Assembly: GCA_044432645.1 (NCBI GenBank)
Contig: JAWXUM010000001.1
Coordinates: forward strand, 1-64,000
Source: SIG603 sp044432645
Lineage (GTDB): Bacteria > Bacillota > Clostridia > Oscillospirales > Acutalibacteraceae
DNA length: 64,000 nucleotides
Reading direction: 5' to 3'
This document shows, one piece after another, positions 17,024-24,640 of the stretch (position 1 is its first letter; each line of letters begins with the position of its first letter). The position numbers and the translations under genes are program-made. The notes beneath the pieces were generated by a model. The model had not been told where the DNA came from. It ran no database searches and worked only from the letters and a program-made list of their open reading frames with translations.

Positions 17024-17413
17024 ATGACAGAAATTAAGAATTCATACGAAACAGTTATCGTTACATCTACTAAATTAGGTGAAGAAGGTAACACAGCTTT
17101 AGTTGAAAAATTCAAAGCTTTAATCGCTGAATATGGCGTTGTTGAAAGTGTTGACAGTTGGGGTAAAAGAAGATTTGCTTATCCAATCCAAAAGCAAACT
17201 GAAGGTTTTTACACACTAATCAACTTTACTGCAACAACAGATTTTACAGCTGAATTGGACAGAAGATATATGATCACAGATGGTATTCTTCGTACTTTAA
17301 TTATCAAAAAAGATCCAAGACATATCAACGTTAAGAAAAAAGCTCCAAGAGCAGTTAAAACAATTGACGTTGAAGCAGCAGCTGCTGCAACAGCAATCGA
17401 AATCGAAAAATAA
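17024..17413 (+). CDS. rpsF: 30S ribosomal protein S6
   Basis: Encodes 129 residues from the ATG at 17024, which has AAGGAGG ten bases upstream. A longer frame back to 16961 would swallow the leader and is rejected. The S6 fold is evident: a central region with WGKRRFAYPIQKQTEGFYTLINF (residues about 43-66) and DRRYMITDGILRTLII. The C-terminal tail is Ala-rich. S6 binds S18 on the platform of the 30S subunit. It heads the conserved rpsF-ssb-rpsR operon and is probably regulated by the leader at 16973-17014. Confidence 0.96.
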   Translation: MTEIKNSYETVIVTSTKLGEEGNTALVEKFKALIAEYGVVESVDSWGKRRFAYPIQKQTEGFYTLINFTATTDFTAELDRRYMITDGILRTLIIKKDPRHINVKKKAPRAVKTIDVEAAAAATAIEIEK

Positions 17414-17444
17414 TTATAATTATCTGAAAGTGGGGTTATAACAC

Positions 17445-17978
17445 ATGTTAAACGTAGCAGTTATTATGGGCAGACTAACAGCTGACCCTGAGTTAAGACA
17501 TACACCTAGTAGTATCGCTTTTACTAGATTTACTGTTGCCGTTGATAGAGGGTTTAAAAGCGCTAATGGCGAACGTCAAGCTGACTTTATTACAGTTGTA
17601 GCTTGGAGACAAACTGCTGAGTTTGTTTGCAAATACTTCACAAAAGGTCAAATGATAGCTGTTAATGGCTCTATTCAAACAGGTAGCTATACCGATAACA
17701 ATGGTGGAAAACGTTACACAGTTGAAGTAGTTGCTGACAATGTAAGTTTTACAGAGTCTAGACGTGACAACTCTGGCAGTAATGGTAATAACAGTTATAA
17801 CAACAATAATAATTATAACAACAATTATAATAACAATAACAACTATAATAATAGTAACAACGGTTATAATAATTCTCAACAATATAATTCAAACAATCAA
17901 GAGCCTGCTCCATCTTATTCAAGTGGTAGCGATCAAGATTTTGAGATTAATATTGGAGATGACGATTTACCATTCTAG
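17445..17978 (+). CDS. ssb: Single-stranded DNA-binding protein
   Basis: Encodes 177 residues. The OB fold occupies residues 1-105 (MLNVAVIMGRLTADPELRHT at the start; FITVVAWRQTAEF; GQMIAVNGSIQTGSYTD). A low-complexity linker of Asn and Tyr (about 113-155) follows, encoded by near-repetitive AAC/AAT/TAT codons. The C-terminal tip DDDLPF is the docking site for replication and repair partners. It binds ssDNA as a tetramer. It sits 31 bases after rpsF and 35 bases before rpsR, the standard order. The SD is weak (GTGGGG), which fits coupling to rpsF translation. Confidence 0.97.
   Translation: MLNVAVIMGRLTADPELRHTPSSIAFTRFTVAVDRGFKSANGERQADFITVVAWRQTAEFVCKYFTKGQMIAVNGSIQTGSYTDNNGGKRYTVEVVADNVSFTESRRDNSGSNGNNSYNNNNNYNNNYNNNNNYNNSNNGYNNSQQYNSNNQEPAPSYSSGSDQDFEINIGDDDLPF
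17790..17886 (+). repeat. AAY/TAY trinucleotide low-complexity tract in ssb
   Basis: A run composed almost entirely of AAC, AAT and TAT codons, encoding the Asn/Tyr-rich SSB linker. Such tracts are prone to slippage by multiples of three, which would vary linker length without breaking the frame. Confidence 0.7.
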
Positions 17979-18013
17979 TAACCAAACAACTTAGTATGAA
18001 GGAGGCTTTTAAA

Positions 18014-18271
18014 GTGGCTGATAGACAAGAAAGAGACAATAGACGCCCTATGGGTGCTCGTAAAGGTCGTAGAAAAGTGTGTAGCTTTTGTGTAGATAAA
18101 GCAGAATATATTGATTACAAAGACGTTGCAAAACTTCGCCGTTATATTTCTGAAAGAGGAAAAATTCTTCCTAGAAGAGTAACTGGTACATGTGCACAAC
18201 ATCAACGTGGTTTGACAGTAGCAATTAAACGTGCTCGTCACCTAGCTTTATTACCATTCTCAAGCGACTAA
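18014..18271 (+). CDS. rpsR: 30S ribosomal protein S18 (zinc-ligand type)
   Basis: Encodes 85 residues from GTG at 18014. The ATG at 17996 is rejected because the AAGGAGG (17999-18005) lies inside that extension and is eight bases from the GTG. S18 features: basic N-terminus RRPMGARKGRRK, the CSFC pair and a downstream Cys/His (GTCAQHQRGL) that make the zinc-binding C+ form, then YKDVAKLRRYISERGKILPRR. It binds next to S6 in the 30S platform. It is the last gene of its operon, followed by the terminator at 18281-18307. Confidence 0.97.
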   Translation: MADRQERDNRRPMGARKGRRKVCSFCVDKAEYIDYKDVAKLRRYISERGKILPRRVTGTCAQHQRGLTVAIKRARHLALLPFSSD

Positions 18272-18280
18272 TATAAAATC

Positions 18281-18307
18281 AACTCCACTTTTTAAGTGGA
18301 GTTTTTT
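18281..18307. terminator. Terminator after rpsR, shared with pnuC
   Basis: AACTCCACTT (18281-18290), loop TTT, AAGTGGAGTT (18294-18303), then TTTT. The stop codon of the convergent pnuC gene lies in the loop, so the hairpin serves both strands. Confidence 0.9.
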
Positions 18308-18981
18308 GTTTGTCTTTTTTTCATTTTATTCCAATTGTGATATGCGTATAAATCGTTTACTAAAAAAGCTGTGAAACAAATTACCATTGTCAAATATTGA
18401 GAATTTATGAATGTTGCTATAACCCACAGACAAATAAGCACAATATCATTACAAGCGTAAGCCACTGCATACCAATTGCTTCGTTGATACATTAAATAAG
18501 AAGCGCAAAAACTTGTAGTAATTGACAAACAACTGAAAAAAATACTTGCGTTTCCTAAATACTTTAATATATAATAGAATATGAAAGTAACAAAAGTAGC
18601 TAAAATAATCATAGTTGCAATTTTTCGTTTATCTAGTTGTGCAACTGCTACTTCAGGTTCGCCTTTTGTATAAGGATTTTTAATCCACGATATTACAGAC
18701 ATTGTAGCGATGGGCGCTGTCATACACAAATATGTTATCATCTCTCCATAATATTTCAATTCAAATGAAATTACAGCATAAATCAAACTAAAAAACACAG
18801 TTAAAATTTGTCCTAGCACATAACCTTTAGCCAAAAATGTTAGTGCAAATACTCCGATCAACGAAGCAATAAGTGATAAGATATTAAAATCTTCAGTTAT
18901 AAAAAATGCAAAGATTACAGCTGAAATTGAAGTTAGCATTAAAGTCCATTCGAATTTAGTTAATGTTTTAAATATTTTCAT
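18292..18981 (-). CDS. PnuC-like nicotinamide riboside/mononucleoside transporter
   Basis: Encodes 229 residues with about seven hydrophobic segments. Family marks are ISWIKNPYTKGE in the middle, RSNWYAVAYACNDIVLICLWV (about residues 170-190), and the C-terminal NDLYAYHNWNKMKKRQ, which closely resembles the N-D-x-Y-x-x-x-N-W end of PnuC proteins. PnuC carries vitamin B3 ribosides by facilitated diffusion, driven by intracellular phosphorylation. No NAD-linked regulator site is evident. A good sigma-A promoter is at 19012-19040. Confidence 0.85.
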   Translation of the reverse strand: MKIFKTLTKFEWTLMLTSISAVIFAFFITEDFNILSLIASLIGVFALTFLAKGYVLGQILTVFFSLIYAVISFELKYYGEMITYLCMTAPIATMSVISWIKNPYTKGEPEVAVAQLDKRKIATMIILATFVTFIFYYILKYLGNASIFFSCLSITTSFCASYLMYQRSNWYAVAYACNDIVLICLWVIATFINSQYLTMVICFTAFLVNDLYAYHNWNKMKKRQTKNST

Positions 18982-19011
18982 AAAACTCCTTTGAATTTAT
19001 TAATCTTTTAT

Positions 19012-19040
19012 ATTCTAACACATACATTTTTTCATGTCAA
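19012..19040 (-). promoter_or_regulatory. Sigma-A promoter for the pnuC-like gene
   Basis: On the minus strand, TTGACA (19040-19035), a 17-base spacer and TAGAAT (19017-19012), 31 bases before the start codon. Confidence 0.75.
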
Positions 19041-19054
19041 ACAAGGAGGCTATT

Positions 19055-19846
19055 ATGCTTTTTGACGCTCATGTACATGTCTTTCCGGACAAACTAGAAG
19101 GGAAAGTGCTCCCAAAATTATCAGCAATTTCACAAAGTCCATATTACCTTGATGAAACTGTGTCTAGTGCTACTACTTTGCACTATTCTATGGGTGGTAC
19201 TCATATGCTTTGTTTAAATATTGCAACTAATCCTAAACAACAATCCTCTGTTAATGATTTTGCGAATTCTATTAATAATGGAAATATCATTTCTTTTGGA
19301 AGTGTGCATCCTAAATCTGATGACGCTATAAAAGAACTTTACAGAATTAAAGATATGGGCCTAAAAGGGATTAAACTACATCCAGATTATCAAGATTTTA
19401 TAGCTGACGATAAAAATATGCATCAAATTTATAAAGTTTGCGAAGAACTCAATCTTATGATAACTTTTCACACTGGTAAAGACCCTTACTCCCCCACTGT
19501 AATTCACTGCACACCTAAATCAATCCAAAATATCGCTACATCTTTTCCAAATCTCACAATTATTGCAGCACATATGGGTGGAATGGGTATGTGCGATGAT
19601 AGTATGAAATATTTAAAAAACTTAAACAATGTTTATTTAGATACAGCTTATTCGTCACAGTTTTTGACTTCACATAAATTAGAAGAAATGATAAAATTTC
19701 ATGGTGTGGACAGAATATTATTTGCAACAGATTCACCTTGGAGTAAAATTGACATCGAAAAAAAACTTTTAGATAATACTAATTTAAAATCTGATGAGTT
19801 AGATAAAATTTATTATAAAAATTCATTTGAGTTATTTAAATTGTGA
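19055..19846 (+). CDS. Amidohydrolase family protein (Amidohydro_2-like TIM barrel)
   Basis: Encodes 263 residues from ATG 19055, six bases after AAGGAGG; a start seven codons earlier lies upstream of that SD and is rejected. The N-terminus LFDAHVHVF carries the H-x-H metal pair. Further ligands are visible as KLHPDYQ (about residue 115), ITFHTG (about 141), AAHMGG (about 175) and the catalytic FATDSPW (about 226). It is a cytoplasmic metal-dependent hydrolase or decarboxylase-type fold; the substrate is unknown. It is followed nine bases later by ybaK, probably cotranscribed. Confidence 0.82.
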   Translation: MLFDAHVHVFPDKLEGKVLPKLSAISQSPYYLDETVSSATTLHYSMGGTHMLCLNIATNPKQQSSVNDFANSINNGNIISFGSVHPKSDDAIKELYRIKDMGLKGIKLHPDYQDFIADDKNMHQIYKVCEELNLMITFHTGKDPYSPTVIHCTPKSIQNIATSFPNLTIIAAHMGGMGMCDDSMKYLKNLNNVYLDTAYSSQFLTSHKLEEMIKFHGVDRILFATDSPWSKIDIEKKLLDNTNLKSDELDKIYYKNSFELFKL

Positions 19847-19854
19847 GGTAAATT

Positions 19855-20322
19855 ATGCTAAAAACAAACGCTATGAGATTATTAGATTTAAATAAAATTT
19901 CATATAAAATCAAAGAATACGATGTAGATGAAAACGATTTATCAGGAATACATGTAGCGCAACTAACAAATATAGAACCTGATTCAATGTTTAAAACGTT
20001 AGTTACCAAAGGTGACAAAAATGGTATAAATATATTTTGCATACCTATTAATCATGAGCTTAACTTAAAAAAAGCAGCTAATGTAAGTAAAAATAAAAAA
20101 ATTGAAATGATATTAATGAAAGATTTACTGTCTACAACAGGGTATATTCGCGGGGGTTGTTCACCTATTGGAATGAAAAAACCTTTTCCTATATATCTAG
20201 ATGAAACTGCTGAATTATTTGATGAAATAGCTATAAGTGGTGGTGCAAGAGGAATTCAAATAATACTTGACCCAATTAATCTTTCAAATTTTATTAAAGG
20301 CAAATTTTTTGATTTAACATAA
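19855..20322 (+). CDS. ybaK: Cys-tRNA(Pro)/aminoacyl-tRNA deacylase, YbaK/EbsC family
   Basis: Encodes 155 residues, the normal size of YbaK. Signature segments: FKTLVTKGD (about residues 46-54) with the catalytic Lys, and GYIRGGCSPIGMKKPFP (about 98-114). These proteins hydrolyse Cys from mischarged tRNA-Pro, complementing ProS, whose gene lies at 12263-13972. GAGG lies before the ATG, and the gene is 8 bases after the amidohydrolase. Confidence 0.92.
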   Translation: MLKTNAMRLLDLNKISYKIKEYDVDENDLSGIHVAQLTNIEPDSMFKTLVTKGDKNGINIFCIPINHELNLKKAANVSKNKKIEMILMKDLLSTTGYIRGGCSPIGMKKPFPIYLDETAELFDEIAISGGARGIQIILDPINLSNFIKGKFFDLT

Positions 20323-20325
20323 AGC

Positions 20326-20356
20326 AAATCCGTGGCAATTAGCCACGGATTTTTTT
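20326..20356. terminator. Bidirectional terminator between ybaK and trmL
   Basis: AAATCCGTGGC (20326-20336), loop AATTA, GCCACGGATTT (20342-20352), followed by more T. GC-rich core and T tract on the plus strand; A tract (T on the minus strand) at the other side. Confidence 0.92.
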
Positions 20357-20852
20357 AATCCCACTCATAGTTTCTAAGCTCGCCTTTTACTAAAAGCTCA
20401 GGATAATCCCACTGTCTTAAAACTTCATAAGCAGCTACTGCTACGGCATTTGAAAGATTTAAGCTTCTAGCGTCTTGTATCATAGGAATTCGCACGGTAG
20501 TTTCAGGATTGTTAAATAATAAATCTTCAGGAAGTCCAGCAGATTCTTTACCAAACAACAAATATGCATTATCATCATACGAAATTTCGCTATGTTTATA
20601 TTTAGCTTTTGTTGAAAAAAAGTAAAATTTGCCTTGATTTTTTTCGAAAAATTCAGCCAAACTATCATAGTAGAAAACCTCAATCATATGCCAATAATCA
20701 AGGCCAGCTCTTTTAACGCTTTTGCTGTCAATAGAAAATCCTAATGGACCTACTAAATGAAGTTTTGTACCTGTGGCAGCACAAGTTCGACCAATATTTC
20801 CAGTGTTTTGAGGTATTTCTGGTTCTACCATTACTATATTTAAAGTTGCCAA
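20355..20852 (-). CDS. trmL: tRNA (cytidine/uridine-34-2'-O)-methyltransferase TrmL
   Basis: Encodes 165 residues, the compact SPOUT class without extra domains. Motif 1 is IPQNTGNIGRTCAATGT (about residues 14-30), motif 2 is LLFGKESAGLP (about 102-112), and motif 3 is RIPMIQDARSLNLSNAVAVAAYE (about 120-142), which together form the trefoil-knot SAM site. It 2'-O-methylates the wobble base of leucine tRNAs. A monocistronic unit, divergent from the 65-residue protein gene and ended by the hairpin at 20326-20356. Confidence 0.95.
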   Translation of the reverse strand: MATLNIVMVEPEIPQNTGNIGRTCAATGTKLHLVGPLGFSIDSKSVKRAGLDYWHMIEVFYYDSLAEFFEKNQGKFYFFSTKAKYKHSEISYDDNAYLLFGKESAGLPEDLLFNNPETTVRIPMIQDARSLNLSNAVAVAAYEVLRQWDYPELLVKGELRNYEWD

Positions 20853-20986
20853 ATTAACACACCTTTCTAAATGGTTTTAACCCATTTTTGGTAATAAGAT
20901 TAGAATTTAAATTAGGGGGTACAATATTAATGCAGATAGCTTGCGTACTTTTGAAAGCTACAAAAAATATTTGGAGGATTTACACT

Positions 20987-21184
20987 ATGTCAAAAACAAC
21001 AATGAACATCGCTAAAACTGTAGGTATCGGTTTGGTTGCTGGTTCAGCTGCAATGGCAGTAGGAACAACAGTAATGCAAAACAGAAACAATCATAGCACA
21101 GTGAAAAACATGAAGAAAACAGCTGGGAAAGCTGTTCATTCCATTGGTGAAGTTGTAAGTACTATGGAAACAATGCTTAAATAA
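20987..21184 (+). CDS. Small membrane-associated hypothetical protein
   Basis: Encodes 65 residues. The ATG at 20987 has GGAGG nine bases upstream; a longer frame from 20888 lacks an SD and is rejected. One hydrophobic Gly/Ala-rich segment (VGIGLVAGSAAMAVGTTVM, about residues 12-30) is followed by a basic, amphipathic tail (KNMKKTAGKAVHSIGEVV, ending METMLK). The tail has the heptad-like pattern of small envelope or sporulation-associated proteins, but no family is recognised. It stands alone, after trmL on the other strand, with a short hairpin after the stop. Confidence 0.7.
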   Translation: MSKTTMNIAKTVGIGLVAGSAAMAVGTTVMQNRNNHSTVKNMKKTAGKAVHSIGEVVSTMETMLK

Positions 21185-21189
21185 GCATT

Positions 21190-21203
21190 CCCACTTTGGT
21201 GGG
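21190..21203. terminator. Short hairpin after the 65-residue gene
   Basis: CCCAC-TTTG-GTGGG, a five-bp GC-rich stem just after the stop. There is no strong T tract on the plus strand, so this is a weak terminator candidate between convergent genes. Confidence 0.4.
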
Positions 21204-21213
21204 TACATAATTA

Positions 21214-22482
21214 TTATTTAGTTTTAATTAATTTGCCATCTTTATAAAAGCCTTGTTCTATAATTTCTCTATCGCTATTATACATTATTCCGAAGCCATT
21301 TTTCTTATTGTTTTCAAATCCTCCACTATAAATAATATTACCATTTCCATCAAAAATTGTTGCATTTAAAATTTTATTATCTAAATTTTTAGTTACAATA
21401 TAAGTTTTGTCTGTTTTATTAAAAAATATTCCAATACCATTTTTTATAGAATTTTCAGATTTGCCTAAATAATTCAAATTGCAATTATTGTCAAATATAG
21501 CAACTTGACTACAAGGCGTACCTTCTTGCCAAAGATTAATTTTAGCTGCGTTATCGCCACTTCTAAATGTTATTCCTAAACCATGCTCTTTGTTATTTTT
21601 CCAATAACCAATATAATTCGGTTGACCGAATTTATCATATGCTATATCGAAACCTTCTTTAATTTTGAATTCATCGTTTTTTAAAGTATCAACTATCTCA
21701 TAATTATTTTCATCTTGTGTATCACAACATTCATCAAATTCTTCATCGTCTTTTAATACCTCTAAATTTAAATCATCATCACTTAAAGTTGGTTCATTGT
21801 GTATCAATACATCTCGATTAGGATAATTTGTAATAAAATTGTTAAGTTCATCATCGTCTGTAAAAAAGTTAGCTATTGAATCTTTCTCTTCTTTAGGTAA
21901 GTATACATATTCTTTATCCTCTATTAAAACAAATAGTTTAAATTTAGAAGTCTGATTATTTAACACGGTTTTTTCGTCAGAAGTAGTGCTATCATCAATC
22001 GAAAAATATGTTTCTTTACTATAAATTTTTGTTTCGTTGTTATAAATGTAGATTTCAATAGCATCTTTATTAACCACTGGTTTTATAATACAAACAGCTA
22101 TTTTATCAATCAAATCATAATATTCGGTTTTAACCCAATATAAAGATTTGTCATAATAAACTTTACTTTTTATATTATTATTTAAATCTCGTTGTAAAAG
22201 AACATAATGTTTATTATAATAAAATATTTCTTCTAATATAATTTTTCCAGTTGTTTTTTTCCAATACATACTATGTTTTTTTATGTAACCTGTTAACTTT
22301 TCTGGGTATCCAAACTCATTGTTGTTCGATTTAATACGTACGGTTTTCTTGTTATTACGGAAAAATTTTTCTCTTGTAATACTAATATCCCCATGTAAAT
22401 TTTTAACATCTTCATAATCAGTATTACAAATATAGCTGATATTTTTATTTAAAAGACTAGTAGAACTTTCTGATAAATCCAT
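21214..22482 (-). CDS. MORN-repeat-containing hypothetical protein
   Basis: Encodes 422 residues. The N-terminal two thirds is rich in Asn, Lys and Tyr with no recognised domain; an acidic stretch (DEEFDECCDTQDENN, about 243-257) divides it from the C-terminal part. There, three degenerate MORN repeats are visible: YIGYWKNNKEHGLGITF (about 292-308), YLGKSENSIKNGIGIFF (about 337-353) and YSGGFENNKKNGFGIMY (about 386-402). MORN repeats usually scaffold proteins or bind lipid. There is no signal peptide. GAGGG lies before the ATG. Base composition is even more AT-rich than the neighbours, which may point to a fast-evolving lineage-specific gene. Confidence 0.72.
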   Translation of the reverse strand: MDLSESSTSLLNKNISYICNTDYEDVKNLHGDISITREKFFRNNKKTVRIKSNNNEFGYPEKLTGYIKKHSMYWKKTTGKIILEEIFYYNKHYVLLQRDLNNNIKSKVYYDKSLYWVKTEYYDLIDKIAVCIIKPVVNKDAIEIYIYNNETKIYSKETYFSIDDSTTSDEKTVLNNQTSKFKLFVLIEDKEYVYLPKEEKDSIANFFTDDDELNNFITNYPNRDVLIHNEPTLSDDDLNLEVLKDDEEFDECCDTQDENNYEIVDTLKNDEFKIKEGFDIAYDKFGQPNYIGYWKNNKEHGLGITFRSGDNAAKINLWQEGTPCSQVAIFDNNCNLNYLGKSENSIKNGIGIFFNKTDKTYIVTKNLDNKILNATIFDGNGNIIYSGGFENNKKNGFGIMYNSDREIIEQGFYKDGKLIKTK

Positions 22483-22556
22483 ATTTTTCCCTCACAATCT
22501 TAAATTAATATTAATTTTAACATAAATTTATTAAAATCGCAATGAAATTTTAAATA

Positions 22557-22585
22557 AACTCTTTTCTTTTGACAATAAAAGAGTT
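22557..22585 (+). promoter_or_regulatory. Inverted repeat upstream of mscS
   Basis: AACTCTTTT (22557-22565) and AAAAGAGTT (22577-22585) flank an 11-base loop. TATAAT directly follows (22585-22590), and TTGACA lies in the loop (22569-22574) but is only ten bases from it. This may be an operator over the promoter or a leader hairpin. Confidence 0.4.
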
Positions 22586-22619
22586 ATAATAAAGAAAAAT
22601 ATTAAAGGGGATTTATATT

Positions 22620-23438
22620 ATGGCATTTATAATGAGTATTGTAGGCGTTATTTCTTCGGTGTTTATGAATTTATTGTTACCAATCATTTTGAAAATATTA
22701 GCAACAGTAATTACACTTGCTATTGGTTATTTCGTGGCTAAACTTGGTGAAAAGCCTTTGCGTGGGGTTCTTTCAAAAAGTGGTATTGATGATGCAGCGA
22801 CTGGATTTATTTGTTCTGTAGTGAAAGTTATTGTTTACATTTTGGCTATTGTTATGGCACTGGGTAATTTAGTTGAAATTACTTCTTTAATAGCAGCTTT
22901 AGGTGCTGCTGGTTTAACTGCTAGTTTTGCATTACAAGGAAGTCTAAGTAACTTTGTAAGCGGTATGCAAGTTATATTCTCAAAACCATTTAAAATTGGT
23001 GACTTCTTGCAAGTTGGCTCTTATTCTGGTACTGTTGCTTCTATTACAGTTTTAAACACAACATTATTAACAATAGACAACAAAGAAATTATTATTCCGA
23101 ATTCTACAATGACTTCTGACGCAATTATAAACTTTAACTCACAAGATGTCAGGCGTCTTGATTTAACTTATGGTGTTGCTTATAGTAGTGACCTTAACAT
23201 GGTTAAAGATGTGTTGAACTCTGTTGTTAAGGGTTTAGACTGCGTAATTGACGAACCTGCTCCTATGATTGCTGTTGGTGCTCATGAAGACAGTTCAATC
23301 CAAATGATTGTTAGATTCTGGGTGAAATCTGATGATTATTGGCCTACATATTTCTTTATGCAAGAAAAAGTAAAAGCTGTTTTCGATGAAAATAAAATTG
23401 AAATTCCATTTCCACAAATGGACGTTCATACAAAATAA
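22620..23438 (+). CDS. mscS: Small-conductance mechanosensitive channel, MscS family
   Basis: Encodes 272 residues. Three N-terminal hydrophobic helices are present. The pore helix TM3 is the Gly/Ala-rich AALGAAGLTASFALQGSLSNFVSG (about residues 91-114). The beta domain follows (PFKIGDFLQVGSYSGTVASI, then TIDNKEIIIPNSTM), and a C-terminal alpha/beta domain ends in FPQMDVH. It releases solutes on hypo-osmotic shock from the cytoplasmic membrane. Length matches E. coli MscS. It is monocistronic, with AAGGGG before the ATG and a terminator at 23448-23482. Confidence 0.94.
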   Translation: MAFIMSIVGVISSVFMNLLLPIILKILATVITLAIGYFVAKLGEKPLRGVLSKSGIDDAATGFICSVVKVIVYILAIVMALGNLVEITSLIAALGAAGLTASFALQGSLSNFVSGMQVIFSKPFKIGDFLQVGSYSGTVASITVLNTTLLTIDNKEIIIPNSTMTSDAIINFNSQDVRRLDLTYGVAYSSDLNMVKDVLNSVVKGLDCVIDEPAPMIAVGAHEDSSIQMIVRFWVKSDDYWPTYFFMQEKVKAVFDENKIEIPFPQMDVHTK

Positions 23439-23447
23439 AAATTAAAA

Positions 23448-23482
23448 AAATTGGGACGATTTGTTTATCGCCCCAATTTTTT
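23448..23482. terminator. Terminator after mscS
   Basis: AAATTGGG-A-CGAT (23448-23460) pairs with ATCG-C-CCCAATTT (23467-23479) with one A/C mismatch and a six-base loop, followed by TTT. It lies between mscS and the convergent DUF3810 gene. Confidence 0.85.
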
Positions 23483-24572
23483 ATTTGTATTTATAATAAT
23501 CAGATAAAATTAGTTCTGTTACTTCTCCATAACTTATAACACCTTGCTCTTGACCATTTGCTTTTAAATAAGTATCGTTAACTTCTGTCCATGTATCTGA
23601 AGCTGTAGTGTCATTATAAGGCTCCCAATAAGCACTTTTTTCATATAAATCTTGCCACTGTAAATCACTATAATAAGTAGCCGCCTCATAGTAAAGTTCT
23701 TTATCGGCAGAGTAAAGTGAATTCATAGCATAGGTTGTGGCTGACATGTATGCACTATAGCGAATAACATCGTCTTCGGCAGTTTTGCCAGCAAGCCATG
23801 CTATAAAATTTGCCTCGTTTTCAAACATAAATCCCCACTGATGTGCTTGCTCATGTAGCATTGTGTATGGAACCGAATAGTCAACTGTGTCAACATTGAC
23901 ATTTGCCTCGATAGTAAAAGGAAAAAAAACACCTGTTATTTTAATTCTTGACATAAGCTCAGACAAAATTACTGGTTTTGGTGCACTATCAATTTTTGAT
24001 GGTATTTCTTTATAATCAGTTGAAAACTTGCTAAATACATCTTGTGTTTTTTCAGCCATTTCATAGTCGGTATAGTCAAAGTCCTCGTCAGTTAAAGTTT
24101 CGCGAATTTCACCACCAGTTGTTATTAGGTAGATACACATTTCCTGTAGTTCTTCTACAGAGTATTGGGTATCGTCAACACCAAAATAATATTCAAATCC
24201 TAGTCTGTAATAATTAAGACCACAAAAAATTGTGTACATAAAGAAAACCACACTTGCAAAAGCTGTGATGTTTAGTGCAAAGTTTTTTATAGTCTTTATT
24301 TTTTTTGTTTTAATAGTTTTTACTATAGAAAAAATCAAATAGCATGGCATAAAAAAAACAGTACCAACGAGTAAAATCTCACCCACCGAAAAAGGTACAA
24401 GCGAAAATACAAAACCCCATATTTTGGCAATTACTGGGTAAACTGTAAGGGAATAATACTGTTCGGTAAAATATGAATTTGACTTACATATTTGTATTAA
24501 GATTAATGAAATTGGGACTAAAAGTAAAAAGTATAGTCGTTTTATTTTTATAATTTTTTTGAATTTTTTCAT
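23481..24572 (-). CDS. DUF3810 family membrane protein with HExxH zinc-protease motif
   Basis: Encodes 363 residues from ATG 24572, five bases after AAGGA; the ATG two codons earlier abuts that SD. Three N-terminal hydrophobic helices (about residues 8-28, 50-75, 93-115) anchor a large domain with HEQAHQWGF (about 240) and a downstream ENEANF, giving the HExxH plus Glu pattern of gluzincin-like metallopeptidases. Tyr-rich and acidic stretches follow. DUF3810 is a family of unknown function; a membrane-bound protease role is inference. It is the downstream member of the gene group at 24.5-25.6 kb. Confidence 0.8.
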   Translation of the reverse strand: MKKFKKIIKIKRLYFLLLVPISLILIQICKSNSYFTEQYYSLTVYPVIAKIWGFVFSLVPFSVGEILLVGTVFFMPCYLIFSIVKTIKTKKIKTIKNFALNITAFASVVFFMYTIFCGLNYYRLGFEYYFGVDDTQYSVEELQEMCIYLITTGGEIRETLTDEDFDYTDYEMAEKTQDVFSKFSTDYKEIPSKIDSAPKPVILSELMSRIKITGVFFPFTIEANVNVDTVDYSVPYTMLHEQAHQWGFMFENEANFIAWLAGKTAEDDVIRYSAYMSATTYAMNSLYSADKELYYEAATYYSDLQWQDLYEKSAYWEPYNDTTASDTWTEVNDTYLKANGQEQGVISYGEVTELILSDYYKYK

Positions 24573-24597
24573 TTGCATCCTTCTTGAATAAAAATAA

Positions 24598-24626
24598 GTA
24601 GGGACGGCTACTAACCACCCCTACAA
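24598..24626. repeat. Small palindromic element (TGTAGGG-type), copy 1
   Basis: GTAGGG (24598-24603) and CCCTAC (24619-24624) flank an imperfect GGC...CC core, ending CTACAA. Its GC content exceeds the flanks. The termini match the larger element at 26993-27044. Confidence 0.5.
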
Positions 24627-24640
24627 TATGAGTCAATCAC

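Noticed and set aside
17493..17882. A 129-codon minus-strand frame rich in Ile and Val over ssb
   Set aside because: It is the reverse reading of the AAY/TAY repeat tract in ssb, hence low complexity and not a gene.
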